From contig JABLXZ010000004.1 of assembly GCA_013177935.1 (NCBI GenBank), positions 186,001 to 250,000 of the forward strand: a stretch of DNA of 64,000 nucleotides, given 5' to 3'. The position numbers and the translations under genes are program-made. Below, piece after piece: positions 42,968 to 51,854 of the stretch. Each line of letters opens with the position of its first letter. The stretch's first letter is position 1. This DNA comes from a candidate division WOR-3 bacterium (GTDB lineage: Bacteria; Hydrothermota; Tepidihabitantia; Tepidihabitantales; Tepidihabitantaceae). The notes under the pieces were generated by a model that was not told where the DNA came from, searched no databases, and was given only the letters and a program-made list of their open reading frames with translations.

Positions 42968-43150
42968 TTATTGCCCGGGGATTATGTAAAGCACATTGGC
43001 GAGCGACACAATCGCCTCAGGCTGTTTCTCTTTGCCCTCAGGTACACCCGCATCTTTAAAGGTCACATCGACCATCTTCACGACACCTTCTTTAATCGTG
43101 TATCCGCCACAGACCGCACTTCCCCCCGATTTAAGAAACACGACCGGCAT
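42968..43150 (-). CDS. 60-residue protein of unknown function
   Basis: A small protein starting MPVVFLKSGGSAVCGGYTIK and continuing EGVVKMVDVTFKDAG, with no signal peptide or membrane segment. A strong GGAGGTG precedes the ATG, and it fits the 200-nt gap between the acyl-CoA dehydrogenase and DUF362 genes on the same strand, so it is probably expressed. I recognise no family; predicted beta-strand content and one Cys are the only visible features. Confidence 0.6.
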   Translation of the reverse strand: MPVVFLKSGGSAVCGGYTIKEGVVKMVDVTFKDAGVPEGKEKQPEAIVSLANVLYIIPGQ

Positions 43151-43163
43151 TTACACCTCCGTT

Positions 43164-44366
43164 TTACACCTCGGGCTTCGGCAACGGACAGCGCAAGGGT
43201 TTGTCAACCCGCAATCCCAGCACATAGTCTGCTTGAAGCAGTTTGTGAATCTCGCGCGTCCCTTCGTAAATCTGGGCACCTTTGGCGTTACGATAGAACC
43301 GCTCCACTGGATACTCGTCCGAAAATCCATAGGCACCGAAAATCTGTACGGCATTACTTGCCGCCTTTTCTGAGGCGGCGCAGGCATAAAACTTTGCCGC
43401 TGAGGTTTCCCGGGTTCCGGGCCTTCCCTGATTCTTCACCCAGCCCGCTTTGAGGTAAAGAAGCCGGGCAATTTCGTAATCCATTGCCATCTCAGCAATC
43501 ATCTCCTTCACCAGCTGGTGCTCGGCAATCGGTTTGCCAAATGTGTACCGGGTCTTGGCATACTCAACCGAAGCATCAAGACAGGCACGGATTAAACCGG
43601 TTGCACCAGCACCAACGGTGTAGCGTCCCTGGTCCAAGGAAAACATTGCAATTTTGAACCCTTCATTTGGCAGGCCGAGCATATTTTCCTCAGGCACCGC
43701 AACATCCATCATTGCAATTGAACCGGTATTGCCGGCGCGGACGCCCAGTTTTCCTTTAATTGTCGAGGTTGTTAGCCCTGGCATCCCCCGTTCGAGAATA
43801 AAGCACGATATTCCCGAGTGGTCCCGGCGTTTCTGCTTTTCGAGGTCGGTCCAGGCAAAAATGAGAAATGTATCAGCAACATCGGCGAGCGAAATCCAGG
43901 TTTTCTCGCCATTGATGATGTAGCGGTTCCCGTCTTTACGCGCCCAGGTCTTCAACCCGACCACATCCGAACCCGCACCCGGCTCGGTGAGACCGAACGC
44001 CCCTAATCGCTCCCCCTTTGCCAGCGGAACAAGGAACCGCTGCTTCTGTTCCTCACTACCCCAGGTAAGAAGTGTCAGCGAGGTAAGACCGATGTGCACC
44101 GAAAGAATTACCCGTAAAGATGTGTCAACATACTCCAGTTCTTCACAGGCAAGCCCCAGCGCAATATAGTCCTGTCCGGTACCACCGTAACGAGATGGTA
44201 TTGTCAGACCTAAGAGCCCCAGTTCCGCCATCTGGCGGCGGATGTCCCGGTTAAACTCATGTCGGGCATCCCATTCCTTTATATTGGGCTTTACCTCCTT
44301 TTGCGCCCAGTTGCGGGCGAGTGTAGCAACCGCCTGCTGTTCTTCCGTAATTGTGAAATCTATCAT
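43164..44366 (-). CDS. Acyl-CoA dehydrogenase
   Basis: A 400-residue flavin (FAD) dehydrogenase that forms an alpha,beta double bond in acyl-CoA. It has [12 protein letters not shown], the FAD-binding [17 protein letters not shown] segment, [20 protein letters not shown], and the C-terminal [12 protein letters not shown], where the Glu of YEGT is the probable catalytic base. Some features suggest the glutaryl/short-chain branch but the substrate is open. It sits after an oxoacid oxidoreductase, as in pathways that turn amino-acid-derived oxoacids into acyl-CoA. Confidence 0.93.
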   Translation of the reverse strand: MIDFTITEEQQAVATLARNWAQKEVKPNIKEWDARHEFNRDIRRQMAELGLLGLTIPSRYGGTGQDYIALGLACEELEYVDTSLRVILSVHIGLTSLTLLTWGSEEQKQRFLVPLAKGERLGAFGLTEPGAGSDVVGLKTWARKDGNRYIINGEKTWISLADVADTFLIFAWTDLEKQKRRDHSGISCFILERGMPGLTTSTIKGKLGVRAGNTGSIAMMDVAVPEENMLGLPNEGFKIAMFSLDQGRYTVGAGATGLIRACLDASVEYAKTRYTFGKPIAEHQLVKEMIAEMAMDYEIARLLYLKAGWVKNQGRPGTRETSAAKFYACAASEKAASNAVQIFGAYGFSDEYPVERFYRNAKGAQIYEGTREIHKLLQADYVLGLRVDKPLRCPLPKPEV

Positions 44367-45682
44367 TATACCTCCTTATGCTCTTCTGCGCTTCTGTGCT
44401 CTTCTTCCTTGGTAAGTTCACTTAATTGAACTTCCAGCCGGGATGCAACTTCTGCTCCGCCCCGGCTCGCATTTTTAATTTGGTTCAAAAGCGCCTCAAC
44501 CGGAAAGGTACCCGTGCTTTTTAAAAAGTAAAGCAGCGCGAGCAGTGTTGCATTTTTTGCCCCAGCCATCTTAACAAAGGGCTGAGTTATCACCTTTGCT
44601 CCGCTCGGCGGCAAGGTCAACGACTCATCGATTATCAACAACCCCTGGCTCATTTTGCTCAACAACTTTTCTGTATAGGAAAGTCCATCCTGAGAAACAA
44701 CGACCACCACATCGGGAGTTTGAATACCGGTATACAGTATCGGCTGCCGGTCAATCACAACCTCGGCTACTGAGTAACCGGTGCCAACAGTTACCGGATA
44801 GGTACCCTTTTTGGTACTGTAAAGACCACTGACAATCGCTGCTCTTGCCAGCAACTCAGCGGCTTGTTGCACCCCACCGCCTGCCGAACCACCAAGTAAG
44901 ATGCCCAGCCGATTCTCAACTTTTGCCGTCCATTGCCGGGTAATTGGCTCCTCGTCTAAAAGCGAAGCCCGGTTGGTGTCCAATGTTAACCGTAGGACCG
45001 GTTTTGCCGGATTGCGCCAGACACCAAACTCCAGCCCGGCATTTTGCGCAAGCGCCTCTGTTTTCTGCCCGGGATTGTACCTCAAACCGTAACTCGTGCA
45101 GATTTCCACAACCTCCACCAGAGAAAAACCCGGTACTGAAAAAGCCTCGACCAGACCGTCAGAAAAATCACCTGTTCCATTGAGGCGGCTTACATATTCC
45201 GCACCCGCGCTATGAACAATTCGGCACAGGTCATAATGAGGTTCCAGTTTCCCCTCCGGGCGCAAAGGGGTCTTAAAACCGCAGGGTGTAAGAGAGCTTG
45301 GTTGACCGCCGGTCATTCCGTAAAGCATATTGTTCAACACCAGAACCGTGAGCGGGAAGTTCATCCGGGCACATTCAATCAAATGCTGAATGCCGATTGA
45401 AGCCCCGCCATCTCCCATATAAACGACCACCTTACCCTTTTTTAGTCCCGCAGCAATTCCCGCGCCCAGCGCTGAAGAACGGCCATGGAGCCCGTGAACC
45501 GTGTGGGTGCGGAAAAACGGGTCAACGATGCCATGACAGCCGATGTCGGTGACCAGAACCACCTCCAGTGGCTTCAGCCCGAGCCGGGTGAGCGCCTTGG
45601 CGGTTTGCCGAACTACCAAATGGTGCGAACAGCCCGGACAAAACGGCAGTGGTTCAGGAGATAAAAAAGGCGACTCGACCAT
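44366..45682 (-). CDS. 2-oxoacid:ferredoxin oxidoreductase, fused beta (TPP) and gamma domains
   Basis: A 438-residue protein that combines the TPP-binding beta subunit and the gamma subunit of a 2-oxoacid (2-ketoisovalerate or 2-oxoglutarate type) oxidoreductase. The TPP part (about 1-240) has FCPGCSHHLVVR, TDIGCHG, GDGGASIGIQHLIECARMN and LVLNNMLYGMTGGQ. The gamma part (about 255-400) has ILLGGSAGGGVQQAAELLAR and YSVAEVVIDRQPI. Such enzymes decarboxylate oxoacids to acyl-CoA and reduce ferredoxin. It overlaps the alpha gene by 29 nt. No delta (ferredoxin) subunit is seen; the DUF362 ferredoxin could serve. Confidence 0.9.
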   Translation of the reverse strand: MVESPFLSPEPLPFCPGCSHHLVVRQTAKALTRLGLKPLEVVLVTDIGCHGIVDPFFRTHTVHGLHGRSSALGAGIAAGLKKGKVVVYMGDGGASIGIQHLIECARMNFPLTVLVLNNMLYGMTGGQPSSLTPCGFKTPLRPEGKLEPHYDLCRIVHSAGAEYVSRLNGTGDFSDGLVEAFSVPGFSLVEVVEICTSYGLRYNPGQKTEALAQNAGLEFGVWRNPAKPVLRLTLDTNRASLLDEEPITRQWTAKVENRLGILLGGSAGGGVQQAAELLARAAIVSGLYSTKKGTYPVTVGTGYSVAEVVIDRQPILYTGIQTPDVVVVVSQDGLSYTEKLLSKMSQGLLIIDESLTLPPSGAKVITQPFVKMAGAKNATLLALLYFLKSTGTFPVEALLNQIKNASRGGAEVASRLEVQLSELTKEEEHRSAEEHKEV

Positions 45683-46778
45683 TTTCCATCACCCTATCGA
45701 CAATCTCTTCGGGTGCAATCATCTTCCCCAGCGAGTTCACGCCAACAACACCGTCCCGTCCCTGCACACCGAACAGAACGGTCCGGAAATGACCCGATAG
45801 ATTCTCCTCGGCAACAACAACTCGGGGATAACGGGAAATGATGTCAAGATACTCAGGCGGCACCGGCAGCAAAGTGTTAGGTAAAAGCAGCGAGACCTTT
45901 TTCCCTTTACTGCGAAGCAACTTAACCGCCTCACGTGCTGCCAGCGCCGCATTCCCCCAGGCAACAATCAAGGTGTCAGCACCCGTTTCCTCATCAAGGC
46001 TGTATCTTGTGTAACGGCTCAGGTTGGCGTACATCTTCTTTTCCAGCCGGGCGGTATTTTCCAGCCCCGGAGCAGAAAGATGCTGAATGATGCCCTGCTG
46101 GTTGTGGGTTGAAGCGTTCAACCGAACCTGGTGAAGAGTATTACCAACCGGCAGAAAATGCGGAACAAGGTCTGCTCCTGGTGCATAAGGTTCATAATGT
46201 TCCACATCAGGACACCCGGGACGTGATATCGGCTGCACTTCCGGCAGTTTTTTGAGGTCAAAACTGCATTGGGTCATCACAATCTCTTTGGTGGTCAAAA
46301 GCACAACCGGCGTTCGCAGACTGGCTGCAGTTGCCAGCGCCAGCGGCGGAACCGTCCAGCAATCCTCCAGACTGTTGATACAAATCACCGGTAACGGATG
46401 CCCCCCGGAAATCGTTCCACGTAAAAGCAACAGGTCACCATCAGCGCCCGCAGTTGCTGAACCGGTTGCCGGACCAAGCCGCTGTGCCAGAACTACAACA
46501 ACCGGTAACTCCATCATATACGCCATATTGATTGACTCGAGCATCAAGGCAAAACCGGGGAATGATGTCGCGGTAACAGGTAAAAGCCCGGTGGCAGAAA
46601 AACCACAGAGCCACTGCATCGTGGTAATTTCATCAGGCGCGCTGAGCGCCGCCGGAAACCTCATAATCGCATATCGGTAAAGGAGATTTGCCGGGGTTAT
46701 GGGATAACCGACAAAAACATCAGCACCAGCCCGGGCAAGTGACTCTATTATCAGACGCGAGCCGTCAGTTAAAACCAT
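45654..46778 (-). CDS. 2-oxoacid:ferredoxin oxidoreductase alpha subunit
   Basis: A 374-residue alpha subunit (KorA/VorA type). It has the pyrimidine-binding domain I motif GADVFVGYPITPANLLYRYA, MQWLCGFSATGLLPVTATSF, MMELPVVVVLAQRLGPATGS, and a C-terminal domain II with TLIVAWGNAALAAREAVKLL. Together with the beta-gamma fusion it would form the complete catalytic complex. It overlaps purB by 14 nt. The substrate may be 2-oxoglutarate, a branched-chain oxoacid or indolepyruvate-like; sequence does not settle it. Confidence 0.92.
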   Translation of the reverse strand: MVLTDGSRLIIESLARAGADVFVGYPITPANLLYRYAIMRFPAALSAPDEITTMQWLCGFSATGLLPVTATSFPGFALMLESINMAYMMELPVVVVLAQRLGPATGSATAGADGDLLLLRGTISGGHPLPVICINSLEDCWTVPPLALATAASLRTPVVLLTTKEIVMTQCSFDLKKLPEVQPISRPGCPDVEHYEPYAPGADLVPHFLPVGNTLHQVRLNASTHNQQGIIQHLSAPGLENTARLEKKMYANLSRYTRYSLDEETGADTLIVAWGNAALAAREAVKLLRSKGKKVSLLLPNTLLPVPPEYLDIISRYPRVVVAEENLSGHFRTVLFGVQGRDGVVGVNSLGKMIAPEEIVDRVMENGRVAFFIS

Positions 46779-48132
46779 ACCGCAGACCGCCTGCCCTGCC
46801 CAATTTTAACTTTGACCGTTTCTTCTCCCCTATTTTGTCCGGCAAAAGCCCGAGTCGCCGGTATACCGCCTTAACATTTTTCAAAAGCTCCCTGATGTCA
46901 AACACCCGGTCTAACTCTTTCGGAGTCAAGAACCTCTGCACCTGTTTATTCGCGCGCGCCCGGTCGGTGAACCGTTCTCCCTGCTCTGTTGCTTCAAAGG
47001 CAAGGCGCTGAACCAACCGATATGCCCGGGTGCGACTCAATCCTTTCTCAACCAGCGCCGAGAGCAATGACTGGGAGAAAAATGTCTCGCCGGAAAGAAG
47101 CAAATTCCTTTTCATCTTTTCTTTGTTTACCACCAGCCCGGCAAGCACCTTATTCATCTGCCGCAAACAGTAATGAACCAGAGTAAAACCTTCGGGGATG
47201 GTTATTCGCTCCGCTGCTGAATTGGTCAAATCCCGCTCATGCCACAAAGCGATATTCTCCAGCGCCACCAGGGCGTAGCCCCGAATAATCCGCGCCAGAG
47301 AACAGACACGCTCGCAGATAATCGGATTTTTCTTGTGGGGCATCGCTGAGGACCCTGCCTGGGTTTTCCCAAACGGTTCTCCTAGTTCGCCAATCTCGGT
47401 ACGCTGCAGGTTTCTAATTTCGGTGGCGATACGCTCCAGCCCTGCCGCAATCAGCGTTAGGGCAAGGATGGTTGATGCGTGCCGGTCCCGGGGTATAACC
47501 TGTGTTGAAACCGGCTCAACCTTCAAACCAAGACGCTTCAGCACCCTTTTCTCTACTTCCGGCGGCAGTATCGTATAGGCTCCAACAACACCGGAAATCT
47601 TACCGTAACTTATCTCTTCCCTTTCCCGGCGCGCCCGCTCAATACCCCGCTCAATTTCTGCCAGCCAGGAAAGACACTTCAAACCGAAGGTAATCGGCTC
47701 GGCATGAACCCCGTGCGTTCTGCCCATCATTGGCGTGTCCTGATGCTCCAGTGCCAGATGGGCAACGGTTCTTCTTAACTCATCAAGCGCCGCCAGCACA
47801 ATCTCCCAGGCACGACGGCACCGCAACGCCAGTCCCGTATCAACAACATCATAGGAGGTGAGTCCATAATGGACATACCGCCCCCACTCGCCAATGCTCT
47901 TGGCAACGCTCCGGGTAAAGGCAATTACATCGTGATTGGTGATTTTTTCAAACCGCTCAATCTCCCTGACCTTAAAACTGGCACGCTGGATTTCTTTTGC
48001 TGCGCGCTTCGGAATAATCCCCATCTCTCCCTGAACTATCGCAACCGCCTTCTCAACCTCAAGCCAGGAGGCAAACTTTGCCTCTTCGCTCCACAGTTCT
48101 GCCATTTCTGGGGTTGAATATCTCGTACTCAT
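46765..48132 (-). CDS. purB: Adenylosuccinate lyase
   Basis: PurB cleaves SAICAR and adenylosuccinate in purine synthesis. The 455-residue protein starts RYSTPEMAELWSEEAKFASW, has ITNHDVIAFTRSVAKSIG, the catalytic His region MMGRTHGVHAEPITFGLK, and the fumarase-superfamily signature GSSAMPHKKNPIICE, plus the catalytic Ser loop there. It overlaps the degP stop by 4 nt and is followed by the oxoacid oxidoreductase genes. Confidence 0.97.
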   Translation of the reverse strand: MSTRYSTPEMAELWSEEAKFASWLEVEKAVAIVQGEMGIIPKRAAKEIQRASFKVREIERFEKITNHDVIAFTRSVAKSIGEWGRYVHYGLTSYDVVDTGLALRCRRAWEIVLAALDELRRTVAHLALEHQDTPMMGRTHGVHAEPITFGLKCLSWLAEIERGIERARREREEISYGKISGVVGAYTILPPEVEKRVLKRLGLKVEPVSTQVIPRDRHASTILALTLIAAGLERIATEIRNLQRTEIGELGEPFGKTQAGSSAMPHKKNPIICERVCSLARIIRGYALVALENIALWHERDLTNSAAERITIPEGFTLVHYCLRQMNKVLAGLVVNKEKMKRNLLLSGETFFSQSLLSALVEKGLSRTRAYRLVQRLAFEATEQGERFTDRARANKQVQRFLTPKELDRVFDIRELLKNVKAVYRRLGLLPDKIGEKKRSKLKLGRAGGLRYGFN

Positions 48133-49265
48133 TGTAACTGGTACAGAACCCTTAACTGTTCACCCTTGCGGTCAATCACCAGGTCGATAAAATTCAACCG
48201 CCGTTCCAGCCGCTCCTTAAAAGTGCGCGCCCCATCCACCACCTTCCCATTACTCAAAAGAATCACATCTCCCGGCATCAAACCAATCTTCTCGGCGATA
48301 CTGTTACCCTTCACCTCAACCACCACCACCCCTTTCTTATGGGCGATACCAAACCGGGTTCGCAGTGCGGGATTGATATCCGCAACCACCGCCCCAATCT
48401 TTGTGGAAAACTTCTCATAATCGGCTGATGCCTGACCCAGCGCCTCATTGATAAACCGCTTCACCTCATTTATCGGTCGGGCAAAACCCACCCCTTCTGA
48501 ACCACCGGCATGAGAGAAGATAAAAGTATTAATCCCGATTACCTCGCCCAGGGCATTGACCAGCGGACCTCCAGAATTTCCCGGATTGATTGCCGCATCG
48601 GTCTGAATCATATCGGTATAAACCGCATCACCCCTTCCCGACTTAATGTCCCGATGCAAAGCAGAAATCACCCCAACCGTAACCGTGGGCTGGGCATCTT
48701 CAATCAGAAAACCGAACGGGTTGCCAATCGCGATCGCCCATTCACCAGTCATCAGCTCATCAGAATTGCCGAGCGTCGCAACCGGCAAATTTTCTCCGGG
48801 TATTTTCAAAAGTGCCAGGTCCCGGTCCGGGTCCAGTGCCACCAGTTCCGCGTCAAAACTGCGGTTGTCGGGCAGCGTCACCTTAATCCGGGTGGCATTG
48901 GTCACAACATGGGCATTGGTGACAATATAACCTTTCTGGTCAACAATCACACCCGAACCCATCGACTTAATCTCCTGACGGAATGTGTGGCGGGGGAAAA
49001 AGTCTCGAAAGAAGTCGTCAAACCCAAAGATGTCAAATGGCTCATAACTCACCACCCGGGTCTGGGTAACAACAACCGAAACCACCGCTGGACTTACATT
49101 CCGGGCAGCAACAACAATCGCATTCACCCGGGAACGGGTAACATCCTCCTGAACCGTTGCCGGAGAAACCTTTTGGTTACCGGTAGGTGCCTGTGGTAAC
49201 GCCCCGCAGGAAACTGGGAAAATCAAACCGACCAGTAAAACTATTCTGAAAGCCAAACTTTTCAC
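48129..49265 (-). CDS. DegP/HtrA-family serine protease, predicted lipoprotein
   Basis: A 378-residue envelope protease. A lipoprotein signal with lipobox PVSC (Cys20) anchors it to a membrane. The trypsin-like domain has His119 (TNAHVV), Asp149 (DPDRDLALLKI) and Ser231 (NPGNSGGPLV); one PDZ domain follows (about 280-375; GVVVVEVKGNSIAEKIGLMP). HtrA proteins degrade or refold damaged envelope proteins. The start is a GTG 7 nt after the -10 box, so the mRNA is probably leaderless. It heads an operon with purB and the oxoacid oxidoreductase genes. Confidence 0.95.
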   Translation of the reverse strand: MKSLAFRIVLLVGLIFPVSCGALPQAPTGNQKVSPATVQEDVTRSRVNAIVVAARNVSPAVVSVVVTQTRVVSYEPFDIFGFDDFFRDFFPRHTFRQEIKSMGSGVIVDQKGYIVTNAHVVTNATRIKVTLPDNRSFDAELVALDPDRDLALLKIPGENLPVATLGNSDELMTGEWAIAIGNPFGFLIEDAQPTVTVGVISALHRDIKSGRGDAVYTDMIQTDAAINPGNSGGPLVNALGEVIGINTFIFSHAGGSEGVGFARPINEVKRFINEALGQASADYEKFSTKIGAVVADINPALRTRFGIAHKKGVVVVEVKGNSIAEKIGLMPGDVILLSNGKVVDGARTFKERLERRLNFIDLVIDRKGEQLRVLYQLQ

Positions 49266-49272
49266 AAAAATG

Positions 49273-49300
49273 AGTTTACCGATTGAAATTCCATCGTCAA
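49273..49300 (-). promoter_or_regulatory. Promoter of the degP-purB operon (leaderless type)
   Basis: TTGACG (49295-49300), 16-bp spacer, TAAACT (49273-49278) on the minus strand, 7 nt before the GTG start. It diverges from the rpmH promoter 58 bp away. Confidence 0.65.
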
Positions 49301-49357
49301 GAATAGAAGTTTGGACATCACTTTGTCTATCGCCGGTTAAAAACCACCCTTTTTAAC

Positions 49358-49385
49358 TTGACTCAGATGAAAAGTTTCCTATAAT
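49358..49385 (+). promoter_or_regulatory. Promoter of the rpmH-rnpA-yidC operon
   Basis: TTGACT (49358-49363), 16-bp spacer, TATAAT (49380-49385). The start would be about 12 nt before the ATG at 49404; AGGA at 49393-49396 fits a short Shine-Dalgarno. Confidence 0.8.
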
Positions 49386-49403
49386 CGGCTATAGGATAAA
49401 ATT

Positions 49404-49541
49404 ATGCCTAAAAGAACTTATCAACCGTCAAAGATTCGTCGCAAGCGCACGCACGGCTTTCGCGCCCGGATGAAAAAGGTCGGTGGCAGACGGGTGCTCA
49501 GCAATCGCCGGCGTAAGGGTCGTCATCGTCTGACCGTATGA
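49404..49541 (+). CDS. rpmH: Ribosomal protein bL34
   Basis: A 45-residue basic protein beginning [20 protein letters not shown] and ending GRHRLTV, a textbook L34. It heads the rpmH-rnpA-yidD-yidC-jag-mnmE series found near replication origins in many bacteria, but dnaA is absent here: the divergent neighbour is degP, and I see no DnaA-box cluster. Confidence 0.96.
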   Translation: MPKRTYQPSKIRRKRTHGFRARMKKVGGRRVLSNRRRKGRHRLTV

Positions 49542-49574
49542 ATCGACCGGTGCCCGCAAGGCACATCTTGATTT

Positions 49575-50081
49575 ATGCGCGAGAGCCTGAAGCGAGAGGA
49601 GATTGTCCGGGGTCGCCGCTTGATTGCGGCAATTTTGCGCTCGGACAAAAGGGTAGCCGGTGTTACCCTTACCCTCCGCTTCCGGCATCAACCATCAAAT
49701 AACCAGGCAACTCTTCCTCCCCGCCGCGTTGCCATTCATTTAAGTTCTCGAATCAAAGGTGCGGTGGTCCGCAATCGGCTCAAACGCTGGCTCCGGGAAA
49801 TCTACCGCCGTAACAAAGACTGGTTTGCTCCGGGGTTTGACTATCTAATTCAGGTAAAGCCCGATGCGGCTCGGCTCAACTTTCACCAGTTAAAACAGGA
49901 ACTGCAGAACCTTGCCCGCGCCACTTACACTCCTTCCTCTACCTTGACCGAATCCCGCACCTCTTCTTCTCCCTTGACAGGAGGGAACAAAGGGGAGGGT
50001 GTCACCTTGCCGGACACCACCTACCAAACAAAACCGTTTGTTCCTAAACCGAGGAGCGGTAATGCTCAAAACGCTGCTTAA
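49575..50081 (+). CDS. rnpA: Ribonuclease P protein component, with a low-complexity C-terminal extension
   Basis: RnpA assists the RNase P RNA in 5' maturation of tRNAs. The 168-residue protein has the C5 core: SLKREEIVRGRRLIAAILRS, RRVAIHLSSRIKGAVVRNRL and the RNR motif KRWLREIYRRNKDWF, ending about residue 115. Residues about 115-168 are a Ser/Thr/Pro-rich tail (TPSSTLTESRTSSSPLTGG) encoded by DNA with an inverted repeat at 49970-49986; it overlaps the yidD start. The ATG is 34 nt after rpmH. The tail is probably not needed for function. Confidence 0.93.
   Translation: MRESLKREEIVRGRRLIAAILRSDKRVAGVTLTLRFRHQPSNNQATLPPRRVAIHLSSRIKGAVVRNRLKRWLREIYRRNKDWFAPGFDYLIQVKPDAARLNFHQLKQELQNLARATYTPSSTLTESRTSSSPLTGGNKGEGVTLPDTTYQTKPFVPKPRSGNAQNAA
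49970..49986 (+). repeat. Short inverted repeat inside the rnpA 3' end
   Basis: TCCCT-tgacagg-AGGGA, followed closely by AAAGGGGAGGGTG. Runs of this kind (CCCTTGAC...GGAGGG) resemble short palindromic repeats that spread into the 3' ends of genes in some bacteria and give Ser/Gly/Pro-rich tails. Only one copy is in the window, so the repeat nature is unproven. Confidence 0.3.
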
Positions 50082-50304
50082 ACTCCTTATTCGGCTCTAT
50101 CAGTGGACGCTCGGCACCGTTTTACCTAACTCCTGCCGGTTTTATCCGACCTGTTCCCATTATGCGCTGGAGGCGCTGGAAAAACACGGCGCCGGTATAG
50201 GTATCGTGCTTGCTGTCCGTCGGGTCTTACGCTGCCACCCCTTTTCACCTGGTGGCTATGACCCGGTACCCGAGAAAAAAGAAATAAAAGGAGTTAAAAA
50301 GTGA
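50062..50304 (+). CDS. yidD: Membrane protein insertion efficiency factor YidD
   Basis: An 80-residue protein with the YidD motif set: LIRLYQWTLGTVLPNSCRFY, PTCSHYALEALEKHGA and RRVLRCHPFSPGGYDPVP. I start at the ATG at 50062, which has GAGGAG just upstream; the frame is open further left, but those residues are not conserved. YidD aids Sec/YidC insertion of membrane proteins, and the gene overlaps yidC by 4 nt. Confidence 0.95.
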   Translation: MLKTLLKLLIRLYQWTLGTVLPNSCRFYPTCSHYALEALEKHGAGIGIVLAVRRVLRCHPFSPGGYDPVPEKKEIKGVKK

Positions 50305-51854
50305 ACGACAACCTACGAATGCTAATCGGCTTTGTAATCATCGTCTTAATCCTCATCTTCTACCCGATGATTCTGCCCAAAAGACCGAGACCCGCACCTG
50401 TACCCGATACAGTTCAAACCCAGCCCGCGGTCCAACCTGCACCCCGGGAAACGGTTGCCCTCGCGCCCGCACCGCCTGTTGATACCCCGGTTGCCGAAAC
50501 CACCGCTCTTCTTGAAAACAAGTTTTTGCAGGTCGAATTCACCAGCCGGGGCGGTGCGCTCAAATCTTGCTATCTTAAACGCTACCAGGTGCAACTGGTT
50601 CCGGAAAACAGCACCCTGCTCGCTAACACCCAACTGCTTAACCTGCCCGCAACCCTCATTCAGACCGAATCCACGGTAACCTTCACCTACAATCTGCCTC
50701 AGGGGCAGTTGAAAAAGACCTTGGTACTGGGAAAAGATTACACCATCCTTGTTCACTTTGAGGGCTTGCCGCCTGAAGGCACCCTGACCTTTGATGCCCG
50801 GGCTGGCATTCCAACAACCGAGAAGGAGGTCAAAGAAGACCTTGCCAACTTCCATTTCTACGCCCGCACCGCCGGCAAAATCAGTCAAATCTCCTCGGGG
50901 CAACTACGCAAAAAACCGTTTTTTACCACCGCGGACTGGGTTGGCTTAAAGTCCAAATACTTCTTCCTTGCCATAGTAAACCAGACCGGTAATTTCGACT
51001 CGGTTCGGGCTGAACCGCTTGCCGACAACCGGATTGGCTTTATCGCGCCGGTAAAATCCGCAAACGGTGCCCGCTTCCTTGTCTATGCCGGACCGATTGA
51101 ATACAACCGGTTGCGCTCCTTCCATCTCGGATTTGAGAATGTTGTCAGTCTGGGCTGGCTCAAACCAATCGCTTTGGGCATCCTTTATCTCTTACGGCTC
51201 TTCTATCAACTGGTGCGCAACTGGGGCTGGGCAATCGTCATATTCTCAATCCTGATGAAAGCGATTTTCTATCCCCTGTCCCGCACCCAGTTAAAACAGA
51301 TGCGTAACTTACAGCTCCTCCAGCCCAAGATTGAGGAACTGAAAAAGAAGTATAAGGACGACCCCCAGATGCTCAATCAGGAGACGATGCGCCTGTACCA
51401 GCTCTACAAAGTCAACCCGCTTTCGGGTTGCCTGCCCCTACTTGTCCAGATGCCGGTCTTCTTTGCCCTTTACGCGGTGTTGCGCAACTTCATCGAACTG
51501 CGCGGTGCCGGCTTTTTGCTCTGGCTTAAAGACCTGTCCCAGCCCGACACCCTTTTCGGTCACATACCCCATGGGGTGCCGCTCATCGGTGGGTTTGCCA
51601 TTGGTCTTTTGCCCATCCTGATGGGAATATCATTCATCGCCCAGAACCTTCTGACCTCAACCGATAAACGGAACTGGGCGATGACTATCATCTTTCCGGT
51701 CTTCATCACCGCTATCTTCTTAAACCTTTCGAGCGGTCTGCAGTTGTACTGGTTTATCTATAATATCCTCTCGATTCTGGAGAGTGTAATCGCAACCAAA
51801 GGAGGTAATATATGGCAGAAAATCAGAAAGTCCCCGAATCTGGGGGTGAAGTAA
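50301..51854 (+). CDS. yidC: Membrane protein insertase YidC
   Basis: A 517-residue inner-membrane insertase of the Gram-negative type: an N-terminal membrane anchor (about 8-24), a Pro/Ala linker, a large periplasmic beta-sandwich domain (about 60-290) and the conserved core of five helices (about 300-505) with GWAIVIFSILMKAIFYPLSR, MRLYQLYKVNPLSGCLPLLV and LYWFIYNILSILES. The conserved hydrophilic-groove Arg is in YPLSRTQ. The jag start lies within its last 43 nt. Confidence 0.96.
   Translation: MNDNLRMLIGFVIIVLILIFYPMILPKRPRPAPVPDTVQTQPAVQPAPRETVALAPAPPVDTPVAETTALLENKFLQVEFTSRGGALKSCYLKRYQVQLVPENSTLLANTQLLNLPATLIQTESTVTFTYNLPQGQLKKTLVLGKDYTILVHFEGLPPEGTLTFDARAGIPTTEKEVKEDLANFHFYARTAGKISQISSGQLRKKPFFTTADWVGLKSKYFFLAIVNQTGNFDSVRAEPLADNRIGFIAPVKSANGARFLVYAGPIEYNRLRSFHLGFENVVSLGWLKPIALGILYLLRLFYQLVRNWGWAIVIFSILMKAIFYPLSRTQLKQMRNLQLLQPKIEELKKKYKDDPQMLNQETMRLYQLYKVNPLSGCLPLLVQMPVFFALYAVLRNFIELRGAGFLLWLKDLSQPDTLFGHIPHGVPLIGGFAIGLLPILMGISFIAQNLLTSTDKRNWAMTIIFPVFITAIFLNLSSGLQLYWFIYNILSILESVIATKGGNIWQKIRKSPNLGVK

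Noticed and set aside
49266-49403. Replication origin next to rpmH
   Set aside because: The rpmH-rnpA-yidC series is often near oriC, but dnaA is absent and I see no cluster of TTATCCACA-like boxes.
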